Origin: Bacillus safensis FO-36b
Lineage (GTDB): Bacteria; Bacillota; Bacilli; Bacillales; Bacillaceae
Length of the DNA stretch: 64,000 nt
Direction of reading: 5' to 3'
Assembly (NCBI RefSeq): GCF_000691165.1
Contig: NZ_ASJD01000003.1
Location: 310,001 to 374,000 of the forward strand
In this document: positions 8,430 through 18,914 of the stretch, piece after piece
Position numbering within the stretch: the stretch's first letter is position 1
Layout of the letters: the number at the start of each line of letters is the position of its first letter
Notes under the pieces: generated by a model
The model's database searches: none
What the model was told of the DNA's origin: nothing
The model's input: the letters and a program-made list of their open reading frames with translations, nothing else
Position numbers and translations under genes: made by a program

Positions 8430-9428
8430 ATGAGAATTGCAGTCGATGCAATGGGGGGAGATCATGCCCCTAAAGCCATTATTGACGGTGTGCAAAAAAG
8501 CTTAACAGCATTTTCAGATATCGAGATTACACTTGTCGGCGATGAAAACAAAATCAAACCATACATAACAAACAACGATCGCATCACGATTTTAGATGCA
8601 AAAGAAGTCATCGAACCGACGGATGAACCAGTGCGTGCAGTTAGACGTAAAAAGGATTCATCTATGGTGAAAATGGCGCAGGAAGTATCCGAGGGACGAG
8701 CAGATGCCTGCATCTCAGCAGGAAATACTGGAGCCCTAATGACAGCTGGACTGTTTATCGTAGGCAGAATCGACGGTATTGACAGACCGGCACTTGCCCC
8801 AACTTTGCCAACACTGGATGGCAGCGGCTTCTTATTACTAGATGTTGGTGCCAACGTTGATGCTAAACCAGAACATCTCGTGCAATATGCCATGATGGGA
8901 TCAATCTACGCAGAGCGTGTCTTCCCAAAGAGCAATCCGCGTGTTGGACTGTTAAATGTAGGAACAGAAGATAAAAAAGGCAACGATTTAACGAAAAAAA
9001 CCTTTGAATTATTAAAAGCATCAGACTTGAATTTCGTAGGAAATGTAGAGTCTCGTGACTTATTAGAAGGTGTTGCTGACGTTGTTGTCACAGATGGTTT
9101 CACAGGAAATATTGCGCTTAAAACAATTGAAGGCACAGCCCTTTCTGTATTTAAAATGCTGAAAGAAACATTAACATCCAGTTTTACAGCAAAAATAGCA
9201 GCAGGCATGATGAAGCCGAAATTAATGCAGATGAAATCTAAAATGGATTACTCCGAATATGGCGGTGCCGCATTATTTGGTTTAAAGGCACCTGTCATTA
9301 AAGCGCATGGCTCCTCTGATGAAAATGCCATTTTCCATGCAATTCGTCAGGCGCGTGATATCGTAGAAAAAGACGTTTCAGCCATCATTCATCAAGAAGT
9401 CCAAAAAGAAACGACGAATGAGTCTTAA
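8430..9428 (+). CDS. plsX: phosphate acyltransferase PlsX
   Basis: Converts acyl-ACP to acyl-phosphate, the donor used by PlsY in the first step of phospholipid synthesis; a peripheral membrane enzyme. The 332-residue sequence opens [20 protein letters not shown] and has [39 protein letters not shown] and [11 protein letters not shown]. The frame is open from GTG 8418, but ATG 8430 with AAAGGTGG at 8414-8421 gives the conserved N-terminus. Follows fapR by 15 bp. Confidence 0.96.
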   Translation: MRIAVDAMGGDHAPKAIIDGVQKSLTAFSDIEITLVGDENKIKPYITNNDRITILDAKEVIEPTDEPVRAVRRKKDSSMVKMAQEVSEGRADACISAGNTGALMTAGLFIVGRIDGIDRPALAPTLPTLDGSGFLLLDVGANVDAKPEHLVQYAMMGSIYAERVFPKSNPRVGLLNVGTEDKKGNDLTKKTFELLKASDLNFVGNVESRDLLEGVADVVVTDGFTGNIALKTIEGTALSVFKMLKETLTSSFTAKIAAGMMKPKLMQMKSKMDYSEYGGAALFGLKAPVIKAHGSSDENAIFHAIRQARDIVEKDVSAIIHQEVQKETTNES

Positions 9429-9443
9429 TGGAGGTAAAGCAGC

Positions 9444-10388
9444 ATGACTAAAATTGCATTTTTATTCCCTGGCCAAGGCTCTCAAAAAATTGGCATGGGA
9501 AAAGATTTATTTGACCAAGAAGCAGTATCTAAAGCTGTTTTTGAAGAAGCAGACAAGACCCTCGGGTTTGACTTATCTTCTATGATTTTTGAAGGGGATG
9601 CAGAAGAACTGACGCTCACCTTTAACGCGCAGCCAGCTCTTTTAACGACAAGCATCGCCATCTTAAAGAAATTTGAAGAGAGCGGAATCAAAGCAGATTA
9701 TGCAGCAGGACACAGTCTTGGTGAATACACTGCCCTCGTTGCAACAGGCGCACTTTCGTTTAAAGATGCTGTTTATGCAGTCAGAAAGCGCGGAGAGTTA
9801 ATGAATGAAGCTGTCCCAGCAGGAGAAGGCGCCATGGCGGCGATTCTCGGCTTAGACAAAGCGGCACTTTTAGAAGTGACAAAAGAAGTGACAGAAAGCG
9901 GTCATCTTGTAGAACTCGCTAACTTAAACTGTCCTGGTCAAATCGTGATCTCTGGTACAGCAAAAGGGGTAGAACTTGCTTCAGAGAAAGCGAAAGAAAA
10001 AGGCGCAAAACGTGCAATTGCCCTTGAAGTGAGCGGACCTTTCCATTCTGCATTAATGAAACCAGCCGCTGAAAAATTTACGGATGTTTTGTCAAAGCTG
10101 GATGTTGCGGATGCGAAAACACCGGTCATCTCAAATGTAACAGCAGACATCGTGACTTCCCGAGATGAAATTGAGACAAAACTGATTGAACAACTGTATT
10201 CTCCTGTTCGTTTTGAAGAAAGTGTGGATCGCCTTATTGATTTAGGCGTCACAACATTTATTGAAATTGGTCCTGGCAAAGTGCTTTCAGGTCTTGTGAA
10301 AAAAGTGAATCGCCGCCTGACGACGATTTCCGTTTCAGATCAAGAAACAATTGAAGCAGCCATTCAAACATTGAAGGGGGATTCTTGA
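9444..10388 (+). CDS. fabD: malonyl-CoA:ACP transacylase
   Basis: Transfers malonyl from CoA to acyl carrier protein for type II fatty acid synthesis. The 314-residue enzyme has the FPGQGSQ oxyanion-hole motif at residues 8-14, the nucleophile elbow GHSLGEY with Ser91, the conserved Arg in AVRKRGELM, and the catalytic His in GPFHSALM. Starts at ATG 9444 behind TGGAGG. Its stop codon overlaps the fabG start by one base. Confidence 0.97.
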   Translation: MTKIAFLFPGQGSQKIGMGKDLFDQEAVSKAVFEEADKTLGFDLSSMIFEGDAEELTLTFNAQPALLTTSIAILKKFEESGIKADYAAGHSLGEYTALVATGALSFKDAVYAVRKRGELMNEAVPAGEGAMAAILGLDKAALLEVTKEVTESGHLVELANLNCPGQIVISGTAKGVELASEKAKEKGAKRAIALEVSGPFHSALMKPAAEKFTDVLSKLDVADAKTPVISNVTADIVTSRDEIETKLIEQLYSPVRFEESVDRLIDLGVTTFIEIGPGKVLSGLVKKVNRRLTTISVSDQETIEAAIQTLKGDS

Positions 10389-11131
10389 TGCTTACAAATA
10401 AAACAGCCGTTGTAACAGGAGCATCACGCGGGATTGGCCGATCCATCGCGATTGATTTAGCGAAAAGTGGTGCAAATGTTGTCGTGAACTATTCTGGAAA
10501 CGAAGCAAAAGCAAATGAAGTCGTAGATGAAATCAAAGCACTCGGCCAGCAGGCATTTGCTGTGAAAGCTGATGTCTCAAATGCTGAAGAAGTACAAGCC
10601 ATGATGAAACAAGCGATTGATACCTTTGGTTCAATTGACATTCTTGTGAATAATGCAGGGATCACAAAGGACAACCTGCTCATGAGAATGAAAGAGAATG
10701 AATGGGATGATGTCATTAACATAAACTTAAAAGGTGTTTTTAACTGTACAAAAGCTGTGACACGTCAAATGATGAAGCAAAGAAGCGGAAGAATCATCAA
10801 TTTGGCTTCAGTCGTTGGTGTGTGTGGAAACCCTGGACAAGCAAACTATGTTGCAGCAAAAGCTGGCGTCATCGGATTAACGAAAACAACAGCAAAAGAG
10901 CTGGCAACTCGTCACATTACAGTTAATGCAGTAGCACCAGGCTTTATTTCAACAGATATGACAGACAAGCTTGATGAAAATGTACAGACGGAAATGCTCA
11001 AGCAAATTCCGCTCGCACGCTTTGGTGCACCTGAAGATATTAGCAACGTCGTTGTCTTTTTAGCTTCAGAAGGAGCAGGTTATATTACAGGCCAAACCAT
11101 CCAAGTAGATGGCGGAATGGTCATGTCCTAA
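10388..11131 (+). CDS. fabG: 3-oxoacyl-[acyl-carrier-protein] reductase
   Basis: NADPH-dependent reductase of fatty acid elongation, 247 residues, short-chain dehydrogenase fold. Visible: the Rossmann GASRGIG near residues 12-18, NNAG near 88-91, catalytic Ser in NLASVVG, and Y-x3-K in [11 protein letters not shown] 10388 shares its A with the fabD stop (TGATG), implying translational coupling; an in-frame TTG one codon earlier is less likely. A hairpin spans the stop codon. Confidence 0.97.
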   Translation: MLTNKTAVVTGASRGIGRSIAIDLAKSGANVVVNYSGNEAKANEVVDEIKALGQQAFAVKADVSNAEEVQAMMKQAIDTFGSIDILVNNAGITKDNLLMRMKENEWDDVININLKGVFNCTKAVTRQMMKQRSGRIINLASVVGVCGNPGQANYVAAKAGVIGLTKTTAKELATRHITVNAVAPGFISTDMTDKLDENVQTEMLKQIPLARFGAPEDISNVVVFLASEGAGYITGQTIQVDGGMVMS

Positions 11132-11166
11132 GAAATATCAAAATTTCATTAGGTTTTCTCTAGTTT
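11127..11166 (+). terminator. hairpin and T-rich tract after fabG
   Basis: CCTAAGAAAT (11127-11136) pairs with ATTTC-A-TTAGG (11143-11153) with one bulged base. A T-rich stretch follows, interrupted by CTCTAG. It includes the fabG stop codon and probably acts as a partial terminator before the separate acpP promoter. Confidence 0.5.
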
Positions 11167-11189
11167 TTTAAAAACAATTCAACTATAAT
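11161..11189 (+). promoter_or_regulatory. candidate acpP promoter
   Basis: A perfect -10 box TATAAT at 11184-11189; the -35 position (11161-11166, TAGTTT) is poor. It could supply the high level of acyl carrier protein needed independently of the FapR promoter. Confidence 0.5.
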
Positions 11190-11212
11190 ACTTTGAGGGG
11201 AGGTGAAAGGCA

Positions 11213-11446
11213 ATGGCAGACGTATTAGAGCGTGTATCAAAAATTATTGTAGACCGCCTTGGCGTTGATGAGGCTGACGTGAAAATGGAAGCTTCATTTA
11301 AAGAAGATTTAGGCGCTGATTCCCTTGATGTAGTTGAGCTAGTTATGGAACTTGAAGATGAGTTCGATATGGAAATTTCTGACGAAGATGCTGAAAAAAT
11401 TGCAACAGTCGGTGACGCTGTGAACTACATAAATAACCAGCAATAA
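11213..11446 (+). CDS. acpP: acyl carrier protein
   Basis: A 77-residue acidic carrier of fatty acyl intermediates. Ser37 in GADSLD is the 4'-phosphopantetheine attachment site; the four-helix ACP pattern with the [15 protein letters not shown] helix is clear. Starts at ATG 11213 behind GGGGAGGTGA. Called acpA in B. subtilis. A strong terminator follows, so rnc is likely transcribed separately. Confidence 0.98.
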   Translation: MADVLERVSKIIVDRLGVDEADVKMEASFKEDLGADSLDVVELVMELEDEFDMEISDEDAEKIATVGDAVNYINNQQ

Positions 11447-11452
11447 GTGTAA

Positions 11453-11486
11453 CAAAGTCCCGTCTACTTTTGACGGGACTTTGAAA
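11453..11486 (+). terminator. terminator after acpP
   Basis: CAAAGTCCCGTC (11453-11464) pairs with GACGGGACTTTG (11472-11483), a 12-bp stem with a 7-nt loop. The following tract is short (AAAATTT), so termination may be incomplete. The remaining gap to rnc (11487-11627) contains nothing I can assign. Confidence 0.8.
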
Positions 11487-11627
11487 ATTTATGTTAGTTT
11501 CAACACATTCAGCTGATCAATTGTCAGCCTTTTTCAGATGCTGGGAGCAATGTTTCCCTGCATGTAGAAAGAGAGACTCCATATATTCAGTATCCTTAAA
11601 GGCGATTACGCCTACCTGGAGGTTGCT

Positions 11628-12371
11628 ATGCCAAAACAATATAAAGACAAACAGAAACAGAGCAAAAAACTAGAGCAATTTAGAGAATTCCAGCAGCGCA
11701 TTTCTGTACAATTTAAAAATGAAAAGCTTCTATATCAAGCCTTTACCCATTCCTCTTATGTGAATGAACACCGGAAAAAGCCATACGAGGATAATGAAAG
11801 ACTTGAATTTTTAGGAGATGCTGTTTTAGAATTGACCATCTCTCAATTTTTATTTGCAAAATATCCAGCGATGAGCGAGGGAGATTTAACGAAACTAAGA
11901 GCGGCGATCGTATGTGAACCGTCACTTGTATCACTAGCACATGAGCTGTCCTTCGGAGACCTTGTTCTTTTAGGAAAAGGCGAAGAAATGACAGGCGGCA
12001 GAAAACGCCCAGCACTCTTAGCGGACGTATTCGAGGCGTTTATCGGTGCACTTTATTTAGATCAGGGGCTTGAGCCGGTTGAACGTTTCCTAGAAGCGTA
12101 CGTCTATCCGAAAATTAACGATGGAGCATTCTCGCACGTCATGGACTTTAAAAGCCAGCTGCAAGAATTTGTACAGCGCGATGGAAAAGGTGTGCTCGAA
12201 TACCGTATCCTGCATGAAAAAGGGCCTGCACATAACCGGGAATTTGAAGCAAATGTATCCCTTCGAGGTGAAGTGCTCGGAATTGGAAATGGACGCTCTA
12301 AAAAAGAAGCAGAACAGCACGCTGCACAGGAAGCACTTGCTAAATTGCAGAAACATCATATGAACCAATAA
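11628..12371 (+). CDS. rnc: ribonuclease III
   Basis: Double-strand-specific endoribonuclease for rRNA and small RNA maturation. The 247-residue protein has the RNase III signature [14 protein letters not shown] around residues 49-62, the second acidic cluster ([14 protein letters not shown]), and a C-terminal double-stranded RNA binding domain (about 165-240, [11 protein letters not shown]...[14 protein letters not shown]). Starts at ATG 11628 with TGGAGG at 11617-11622. A short terminator separates it from smc. Confidence 0.97.
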   Translation: MPKQYKDKQKQSKKLEQFREFQQRISVQFKNEKLLYQAFTHSSYVNEHRKKPYEDNERLEFLGDAVLELTISQFLFAKYPAMSEGDLTKLRAAIVCEPSLVSLAHELSFGDLVLLGKGEEMTGGRKRPALLADVFEAFIGALYLDQGLEPVERFLEAYVYPKINDGAFSHVMDFKSQLQEFVQRDGKGVLEYRILHEKGPAHNREFEANVSLRGEVLGIGNGRSKKEAEQHAAQEALAKLQKHHMNQ

Positions 12372-12408
12372 AATCCCCCTCGTTATTCAGGGGGATTTCA
12401 CTCTGTTT
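12370..12408 (+). terminator. terminator after rnc
   Basis: AAATCCCCCT (12371-12380) pairs with AGGGGGATTT (12389-12398). The downstream tract is only partly T-rich, so readthrough into smc is possible. Confidence 0.7.
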
Positions 12409-12476
12409 TCCATCATCTTTTTTCACTTCATATGGTAAGATGATAGTACTTTAAATACATAAGGAGGATCACTCTC

Positions 12477-15400
12477 ATGTTCCTCAAACGTTTAGACGTG
12501 ATAGGATTCAAATCATTTGCACAGCGAGTGACCGTGGACTTTGTTAAAGGGGTCACAGCTGTGGTTGGACCAAACGGGAGCGGCAAAAGTAATATTACCG
12601 ATGCTATCCGCTGGGTACTTGGAGAACAATCAGCGAAAAGCCTCCGCGGAGGAAAAATGGAAGATATCATTTTTGCAGGAAGTGACTCAAGAAAAAGAGT
12701 CAATCTAGCAGAGGTGACTTTAACATTAGATAACGAAGATCACTTTTTACCGATCGATTTTCACGAAGTCAGTGTGACAAGAAGGGTCTATCGCTCAGGA
12801 GAAAGTGAATTTCTCATAAACAATCAATCTGTCCGCTTAAAGGATATTATTGATCTTTTCATGGATTCAGGTCTTGGGAAGGAAGCTTTTTCAATCATCA
12901 GCCAAGGAAAGGTAGAGGAAATTCTATCAAGTAAGGCAGAAGAGAGAAGAAGCATCTTTGAAGAAGCGGCTGGCGTTTTGAAATATAAAACAAGAAAGAA
13001 AAAAGCCGAGAATAAACTGTTTGAAACGCAGGACAACTTAAACCGAGTAGAAGATATTCTGCATGAACTAGAAGATCAAGTAGAACCATTAAGAATGCAA
13101 GCATCCATTGCAAAGGACTATTTGCAAAAAAAAGAAGAGCTTGAAAATGTCGAAATCGCCCTAACTGTCCATGACATCGAAGCACTTCATGAAAAATGGA
13201 CAACACTTGGTGAAGCAGTCGAGCGCTTCAAACAAGATGAAATGAAGCAGTCTACAGATATCCAAGCAAAAGAAGCCAAAATTGAAGAGTCAAGAGACCG
13301 CATTCAAGCGCTTGACGAATCAATTAATGATCTGCAAGAAGTTCTTCTTTTCACAAGTGAGGAATTAGAAAAGCTTGAAGGAAAAAAAGAAGTGCTAAAA
13401 GAGCGGAAAAAAAATGCGGCCGCAAACCAAGGACAGCTTGAAGAAACGCTCGTTCGTTTAACTGAAAAGCAAGCGCTGTTAACCGAAAAGATTGAGCAGC
13501 AGAAAATCACGCGTGACAGCCTGCAAAAAGAAGTGCAGCAGCTAAAAGATGAAGTGAACACAAAGCAGCATCAACTGTCGCTTCATAGTGAAGATGTGGA
13601 AGGTCAAATTGAACAGCTGAAAAGCGATTATTTTGATCTGCTTAATGAACAGGCTTCCATCCGTAATGAACGTAAATTACTAGAAGAACAGCAGCGCCAA
13701 GCAGCGATGCAGCTAGAGCGGCTGACGCAAAATAACCAAAAACATATCGAAGAACGAGTGTCTGTTAAAGAAAAGAAAACAGAAGCTGAGCAGCAGCTTT
13801 CAGCACTGGAAGAAGACATTCTAGCTCAAGTAAAACGCTTTAGAGAAGCAGAACAAAAGCTTGAGCAAATGAAACGTCAATACGAGAAAAAAGAAACGGC
13901 TCTTTACCAAGCCTATCAATACGTACAGCAGGCAAAATCCAAAAAAGAAATGCTTGAATCCATGCAGGAAGACTTCTCAGGCTTTTTCCAAGGAGTGAAA
14001 GAGGTCTTAAAGGCAAAAGAACGGTTAGGCGGTATTCATGGTGCCATTGCAGAGCTGATTCAAACGGATCAGCAGTATGAGACATCGATTGAAATTGCGC
14101 TGGGTGCAGCCACGCAGCACGTCGTTACAGAAAATGAAGCAGCTGCGAGACAAGCGATTGGATACTTAAAGCAGCATTCCTTTGGACGTGCAACCTTCCT
14201 GCCAATGAACGTGATCAAAGAAAGAACCATTCAGCTCAGAGATGTTCAAACAGCAGAGCAGCATGCTGCATTTATCGGCGTAGCGAGTCACCTTGTTTTC
14301 TTTGACGAAAAGTATCAAAAGGTGATTCAGAATTTGCTTGGAACTGTGCTGATCGTTAGAGACTTAAAAGGCGCCAATGAACTGGCGAAAATGCTTGGAC
14401 ATCGTTACCGTATCGTGACTCTTGATGGAGATGTCGTAAACCCCGGCGGTTCAATGACCGGTGGCGGCGTAAAGAAAAAGAACAACTCTCTTCTTTCAAG
14501 AAACCGGGAGATCGAAACGTTAACAAAGCAGCTCGTTGAAATGGAAGAGAAAACAACGATCCTTGAAAAAGAAACAAAAGAAACGAAGCAATTGATCGGA
14601 GCAAACGAAAGCCAATTAAACGAACTGCGTCAGCGCGGCGAAACGCTTCGTGAAAAGCAGCAAGATCTCAAAGGGAAGCTATACGAACTGCAAGTTGCAG
14701 AAAAAAATATCAATGCTCATCTTGAACTCTATGATCAAGAAAAAGAAGAATTGCAGCAGCGTTCTACTGAACTCGCGGAGAAGGACAAAAAGCAGGTCGC
14801 TCTTGAAGCCTCTATAGGTGAGAAACTGACGGCTCTTGATCAAGAAATCAATACATTAACAAAGCGTAAGCAGACGCAAAGCTCAACGAAAGAAACCATT
14901 TCTGCTGAATTAACTGAGCTGAAAATCTCGCTTGCCAAAAAAGAGCAGTCCTTAGCGAATGAACAAGAAAAGCTTTCGAGCTTAATGGCTGAATTAGAAG
15001 AAGCTGAACAGACGCTGATGGAAACAAAAGAAGATCTGTCACTCTTAACAAATGAAATGTCATCTAGTTCAAGCGGAGCCGAACAACTGGAAGAAGCGGC
15101 GAAAGAGAAGCTGGAAAACAAAAACAAAACAACCGCACTCATTTCAGAGCGCCGTAAGCAGCGTCTCGCTCTTTCTGAAACATTAGAATTCGCTGAACGT
15201 GAGCTTAAAGAACAAAAACGTTTGTATAAGCAGCTCACCACAAGCTTAAAAGATGAAGAAATTAAGCTTGGCCGTATGGAAGTCGAGCTCGATAACCTGA
15301 TCGCTTATTTGAACGATGAATATGCTCTTTCATTTGAAGGAGCAAAAGAGATGTATCAGTTGACGTTATCGCCAGATGAAGCAAGAAAACGAGTGAAGCT

Positions 15401-16037
15401 GATCAAACTAGCCATTGAAGAGCTTGGAACAGTAAACTTAGGCAGCATTGACGAGTATGAACGTGTGAATGAACGCTATCTTTTCTTAACAGAACAGCGA
15501 AATGATCTGACAGAAGCGAAAAATACATTATTCCAAGTCATCGAAGAAATGGATCAAGAGATGACAAAGCGTTTCTCTGAGACATTCTCTCAAATCCGCG
15601 GGCACTTTGAATCTGTTTTCCAAGCATTATTTGGCGGCGGAAGAGCAGATCTTAAACTGACAGATCCAAATGATTTACTCAACTCTGGCGTTGATATTGT
15701 CGCGCAGCCGCCAGGGAAAAAACTGCAAAACTTAAGCCTTCTTTCAGGCGGAGAGAGAGCCTTAACAGCGATCGCTTTACTATTCTCTATCTTAAAAGTG
15801 AGACCTGTTCCATTCTGCGTGTTAGATGAGGTAGAAGCGGCGCTTGATGAAGCAAATGTTTTCCGTTTTGCGCAATATTTAAAGAAATACAGCCAGGAAA
15901 CACAGTTCATTGTCATTACGCACCGCAAGGGAACAATGGAAGAAGCCGATGTGCTCTACGGCGTGACGATGCAGGAGTCAGGTGTTTCTAAGCTTGTATC
16001 TGTCAAACTAGAAGAAACGAAAGAGCTTGTCCAGTAA
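12477..16037 (+). CDS. smc: chromosome segregation ATPase SMC
   Basis: The 1186-residue core of the SMC-ScpA-ScpB condensin, which compacts and resolves the origin regions. Order: N-terminal ATPase half with Walker A GPNGSGKS at residues 31-38 and the Q-loop; long coiled coil; hinge at about 515-670 (GGIHGAIAEL through GGSMTGGG); returning coiled coil; then C-terminal half with signature motif LSGGERAL near 1090 and Walker B VLDEVEAALDE near 1115. Starts at ATG 12477 after AAGGAGG. ftsY follows 21 bp later. Confidence 0.98.
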   Translation: MFLKRLDVIGFKSFAQRVTVDFVKGVTAVVGPNGSGKSNITDAIRWVLGEQSAKSLRGGKMEDIIFAGSDSRKRVNLAEVTLTLDNEDHFLPIDFHEVSVTRRVYRSGESEFLINNQSVRLKDIIDLFMDSGLGKEAFSIISQGKVEEILSSKAEERRSIFEEAAGVLKYKTRKKKAENKLFETQDNLNRVEDILHELEDQVEPLRMQASIAKDYLQKKEELENVEIALTVHDIEALHEKWTTLGEAVERFKQDEMKQSTDIQAKEAKIEESRDRIQALDESINDLQEVLLFTSEELEKLEGKKEVLKERKKNAAANQGQLEETLVRLTEKQALLTEKIEQQKITRDSLQKEVQQLKDEVNTKQHQLSLHSEDVEGQIEQLKSDYFDLLNEQASIRNERKLLEEQQRQAAMQLERLTQNNQKHIEERVSVKEKKTEAEQQLSALEEDILAQVKRFREAEQKLEQMKRQYEKKETALYQAYQYVQQAKSKKEMLESMQEDFSGFFQGVKEVLKAKERLGGIHGAIAELIQTDQQYETSIEIALGAATQHVVTENEAAARQAIGYLKQHSFGRATFLPMNVIKERTIQLRDVQTAEQHAAFIGVASHLVFFDEKYQKVIQNLLGTVLIVRDLKGANELAKMLGHRYRIVTLDGDVVNPGGSMTGGGVKKKNNSLLSRNREIETLTKQLVEMEEKTTILEKETKETKQLIGANESQLNELRQRGETLREKQQDLKGKLYELQVAEKNINAHLELYDQEKEELQQRSTELAEKDKKQVALEASIGEKLTALDQEINTLTKRKQTQSSTKETISAELTELKISLAKKEQSLANEQEKLSSLMAELEEAEQTLMETKEDLSLLTNEMSSSSSGAEQLEEAAKEKLENKNKTTALISERRKQRLALSETLEFAERELKEQKRLYKQLTTSLKDEEIKLGRMEVELDNLIAYLNDEYALSFEGAKEMYQLTLSPDEARKRVKLIKLAIEELGTVNLGSIDEYERVNERYLFLTEQRNDLTEAKNTLFQVIEEMDQEMTKRFSETFSQIRGHFESVFQALFGGGRADLKLTDPNDLLNSGVDIVAQPPGKKLQNLSLLSGGERALTAIALLFSILKVRPVPFCVLDEVEAALDEANVFRFAQYLKKYSQETQFIVITHRKGTMEEADVLYGVTMQESGVSKLVSVKLEETKELVQ

Positions 16038-16058
16038 TTAAAGGAGGTTTTTGAACCA

Positions 16059-17045
16059 ATGAGCTTTTTTAAGAAATTAAAAGAAAAATTTACGCAGCAA
16101 ACCGATACAGTATCAGAAAAGTTTAAAGATGGACTCGAAAAAACGAGAAACTCCTTCCAAGGAAAAGTAAATGAACTGATTTCCCGCTACCGCAAAGTCG
16201 ACGAAGACTTTTTTGAAGAGCTGGAAGAGGTTCTGATCGGCGCTGATGTCGGTTTCACAACTGTGATGGAACTGATTGATGAGCTGAAAAAAGAAGTGAA
16301 ATTAAGAAACATTCAAGACCCAAGCGAAGTACAAGCGGTCATTTCTGAAAAACTGGTTGACATCTACAATAGCGGAGAGGAACAAATCTCTGCTCTGAAC
16401 ATTGAAGACGGGCGTTTGAATATCATTTTATTTGTAGGCGTCAACGGTGTTGGAAAAACAACGACTATCGGCAAACTTGCAAACAAGCTGAAAAATGAAG
16501 GGAAATCCGTCATTTTAGCAGCAGGTGATACGTTCCGTGCCGGTGCCATCGAGCAGCTTGAAGTGTGGGGAGAACGTTCAGGTGTTCCTGTCGTCAAACA
16601 AACAGCAGGCTCTGATCCAGCAGCGGTGATCTATGATGCCGTTCAATCAGCAAAAGCGAAAAATGCGGATGTCCTCATCTGCGATACAGCAGGAAGACTT
16701 CAAAACAAAGTCAACTTGATGAAAGAGCTGGAGAAGGTCAAGAGAGTTATTGAACGCGAGGTTCCAGATGCACCTCATGAAGTATTGCTCGCTCTTGATG
16801 CGACAACGGGTCAAAACGCAATGGCACAAGCTAAGGAATTTTCTAAAGCGACAAATGTGACAGGGATTGCCTTAACAAAGCTTGACGGTACTGCAAAAGG
16901 CGGAATTGTTCTTGCGATTCGAAATGAGCTGAACATTCCTGTGAAGCTTGTCGGTTTAGGTGAAAAGGTGGACGATCTGCAAGAGTTTGATGCAGAATCG
17001 TATGTGTATGGATTATTCTCAGACGTAATTGATCAACAAGACTAA
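16059..17045 (+). CDS. ftsY: signal recognition particle receptor FtsY
   Basis: Membrane-associated SRP GTPase that docks ribosome-SRP complexes at SecYEG. The 328-residue protein has a short charged N-terminal region, a four-helix N domain, and a G domain with GVNGVGKTTT near residue 127, DTAGR near 210, and TKLDGTAKGG near 270. It lacks a long acidic A domain, as is usual in bacilli. Starts at ATG 16059 behind AAAGGAGG, in an operon with smc; a strong terminator follows. Confidence 0.97.
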   Translation: MSFFKKLKEKFTQQTDTVSEKFKDGLEKTRNSFQGKVNELISRYRKVDEDFFEELEEVLIGADVGFTTVMELIDELKKEVKLRNIQDPSEVQAVISEKLVDIYNSGEEQISALNIEDGRLNIILFVGVNGVGKTTTIGKLANKLKNEGKSVILAAGDTFRAGAIEQLEVWGERSGVPVVKQTAGSDPAAVIYDAVQSAKAKNADVLICDTAGRLQNKVNLMKELEKVKRVIEREVPDAPHEVLLALDATTGQNAMAQAKEFSKATNVTGIALTKLDGTAKGGIVLAIRNELNIPVKLVGLGEKVDDLQEFDAESYVYGLFSDVIDQQD

Positions 17046-17081
17046 CAAAAAAATGCCGGCAAATCTGCTGGCATTTTTATT
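17046..17081 (+). terminator. terminator after ftsY
   Basis: AAAAATGCCGGCA pairs with TGCTGGCATTTTT around a 4-nt loop, ending in a T-run. It closes the smc-ftsY unit. Confidence 0.9.
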
Positions 17082-17115
17082 TATGCGTAGCTTCATGAAG
17101 TGACAAGATAAAAAC

Positions 17116-17144
17116 TTGACACACAGAAGAGAACCGTGTAAACT
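17116..17144 (+). promoter_or_regulatory. SigA promoter of ylxM-ffh
   Basis: TTGACA (17116-17121) and TAAACT (17139-17144) with a 17-bp spacer, following the ftsY terminator and about 45 nt upstream of the ylxM start. Confidence 0.8.
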
Positions 17145-17188
17145 TAGTTGATGTAAAGGGAATGAACTTAACAAAGGGGAGAGAGCCC

Positions 17189-17521
17189 ATGACGCTTGAA
17201 AAAACAACGAGAATGAATTACTTGTTTGACTTCTATCAATCGTTGTTGACCGCAAAGCAAAAGAGCTACATGTCGCTTTACTACCTAGACGATTTTTCCC
17301 TCGGTGAAATTGCGGATGAATATGAAGTATCAAGGCAGGCTGTTTATGATAATATTAAACGGACTGAAGCGATGCTTGAACAATATGAAGAAAAGCTGCT
17401 CTTGTTTAAGAAATTTAAAGAGCGTAAAGAACTTCTCAAAAAAATGAGAGAGCTTGTAGCTGATTCTGCGCAAACAGAAGAAGCAGAAGCTTTAATTGAA
17501 TCGCTTGAGAAATTAGATTAG
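17189..17521 (+). CDS. ylxM: SRP-associated HTH protein YlxM
   Basis: A 110-residue helical protein with a sigma-70 region 4-like helix-turn-helix ([20 protein letters not shown], about residues 36-55) and a charged coiled-coil C-terminus. The family is encoded next to ffh throughout Firmicutes, and in streptococci a homologue binds SRP components; the role here is inferred from that. ATG 17189 gives the usual N-terminus with [17 protein letters not shown]; the open frame begins at 17162. GGGGAGAG lies upstream. ffh begins 13 nt downstream. Confidence 0.9.
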   Translation: MTLEKTTRMNYLFDFYQSLLTAKQKSYMSLYYLDDFSLGEIADEYEVSRQAVYDNIKRTEAMLEQYEEKLLLFKKFKERKELLKKMRELVADSAQTEEAEALIESLEKLD

Positions 17522-17534
17522 GAGGCGGCACAGT

Positions 17535-18875
17535 ATGGCATTTGAAGGATTAGCCGACCGACTGCAGCAGACGATTTCAAAAATCCGCGGCAAAGGAAAA
17601 GTGTCAGAACAAGATGTAAAAGAAATGATGCGCGAGGTACGCCTTGCCCTTCTTGAAGCTGACGTCAATTTTAAAGTAGTCAAAGACTTTGTGAAAAAAG
17701 TAAGTGAGCGGGCAGTTGGACAAGAGGTCATGAAAAGCCTTACCCCTGGACAGCAGGTCATTAAAGTTGTAAAAGAAGAACTCACTGAATTAATGGGCGG
17801 AGAAGAGAGTAAGATCGCTGTAGCGAAAAAATCTCCAACAGTCATTATGATGGTTGGTCTTCAAGGGGCAGGTAAAACAACCACAACAGGGAAGCTTGCC
17901 AATTTACTTCGCAAAAAACATAATCGCAAGCCGATGATGGTAGCTGCTGATATTTACCGACCAGCAGCGATCCAGCAGCTTCAAACGCTTGGGAAACAGC
18001 TTGATATGCCGGTGTTTTCATTAGGTGATCAAGTCAGCCCTGTCGAAATTGCCAAACAGGCAATTGAAAAAGCGAAAGAAGAACACCATGATTATGTCAT
18101 TTTAGATACAGCAGGACGTCTTCATATCGATGAAGAATTAATGGATGAACTTCAGCAAGTAAAAGAAGTAGCAAATCCAGAAGAAATTTTCCTAGTTGTT
18201 GACTCTATGACAGGTCAAGATGCTGTCAATGTCGCGAAAAGCTTTAATGAACAGCTTGGTTTAACAGGTGTCGTTCTAACAAAACTAGACGGTGATACAA
18301 GAGGCGGTGCAGCACTTTCTATTCGAGCTGTCACCAATACGCCGATTAAATTCGCTGCACTAGGAGAAAAGCTTGACGCGATTGAACCATTCCATCCAGA
18401 GCGGATGGCATCAAGAATTCTTGGCATGGGAGATGTGCTCACGCTGATTGAAAAAGCACAGGCAAACGTCGACCAAGATAAAGCGAAAGAGCTTGAGCAA
18501 AAAATGCGGACAATGAGCTTCACGCTCGATGATTTCCTCGAGCAGCTTGGCCAAGTTCGAAATATGGGTCCACTTGATGAACTGATCCAAATGATGCCGG
18601 GAGCCGGTAAAATGAAAGGGCTCAAAAACGTCCAAGTAGACGAAAAGCAGCTCAATCATATCGAAGCGATCATTAAATCAATGACGACCGAGGAAAAAGA
18701 ACAGCCAGAGGTCATCAATGCAAGCCGAAGAAAACGGATTGCAAAGGGAAGCGGAACATCTGTACAGGAAGTCAATCGCCTTTTAAAGCAATTTGATGAA
18801 ATGAAAAAGATGATGAAGCAAATGACCAACATGTCCAAAGGAAAGAAAAAGGGCTTTAAATTACCATTTATGTAA
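17535..18875 (+). CDS. ffh: signal recognition particle protein Ffh
   Basis: The GTPase that binds signal sequences and SRP RNA. In its 446 residues: N domain (1-85), G domain with GLQGAGKTTTTGKLA near residue 106, DTAGR near 190, and TKLDGDTRGG near 247; then the methionine-rich M domain (about 300-446) with the RNA-binding SRRKRIAKGSG segment and an MMKQMTNM run near the end. Starts at ATG 17535 after TTAGGAGG. Partner of FtsY. Confidence 0.98.
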   Translation: MAFEGLADRLQQTISKIRGKGKVSEQDVKEMMREVRLALLEADVNFKVVKDFVKKVSERAVGQEVMKSLTPGQQVIKVVKEELTELMGGEESKIAVAKKSPTVIMMVGLQGAGKTTTTGKLANLLRKKHNRKPMMVAADIYRPAAIQQLQTLGKQLDMPVFSLGDQVSPVEIAKQAIEKAKEEHHDYVILDTAGRLHIDEELMDELQQVKEVANPEEIFLVVDSMTGQDAVNVAKSFNEQLGLTGVVLTKLDGDTRGGAALSIRAVTNTPIKFAALGEKLDAIEPFHPERMASRILGMGDVLTLIEKAQANVDQDKAKELEQKMRTMSFTLDDFLEQLGQVRNMGPLDELIQMMPGAGKMKGLKNVQVDEKQLNHIEAIIKSMTTEEKEQPEVINASRRKRIAKGSGTSVQEVNRLLKQFDEMKKMMKQMTNMSKGKKKGFKLPFM

Positions 18876-18914
18876 TTGGTTATACATGATAAAACCGTTG
18901 TTAAGAAAAAACAC

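Noticed and set aside
11491-11673. 60-codon open frame between acpP and rnc
   Set aside because: No Shine-Dalgarno, low-complexity hydrophobic/Cys composition, and it overlaps the well-supported rnc start in another frame.
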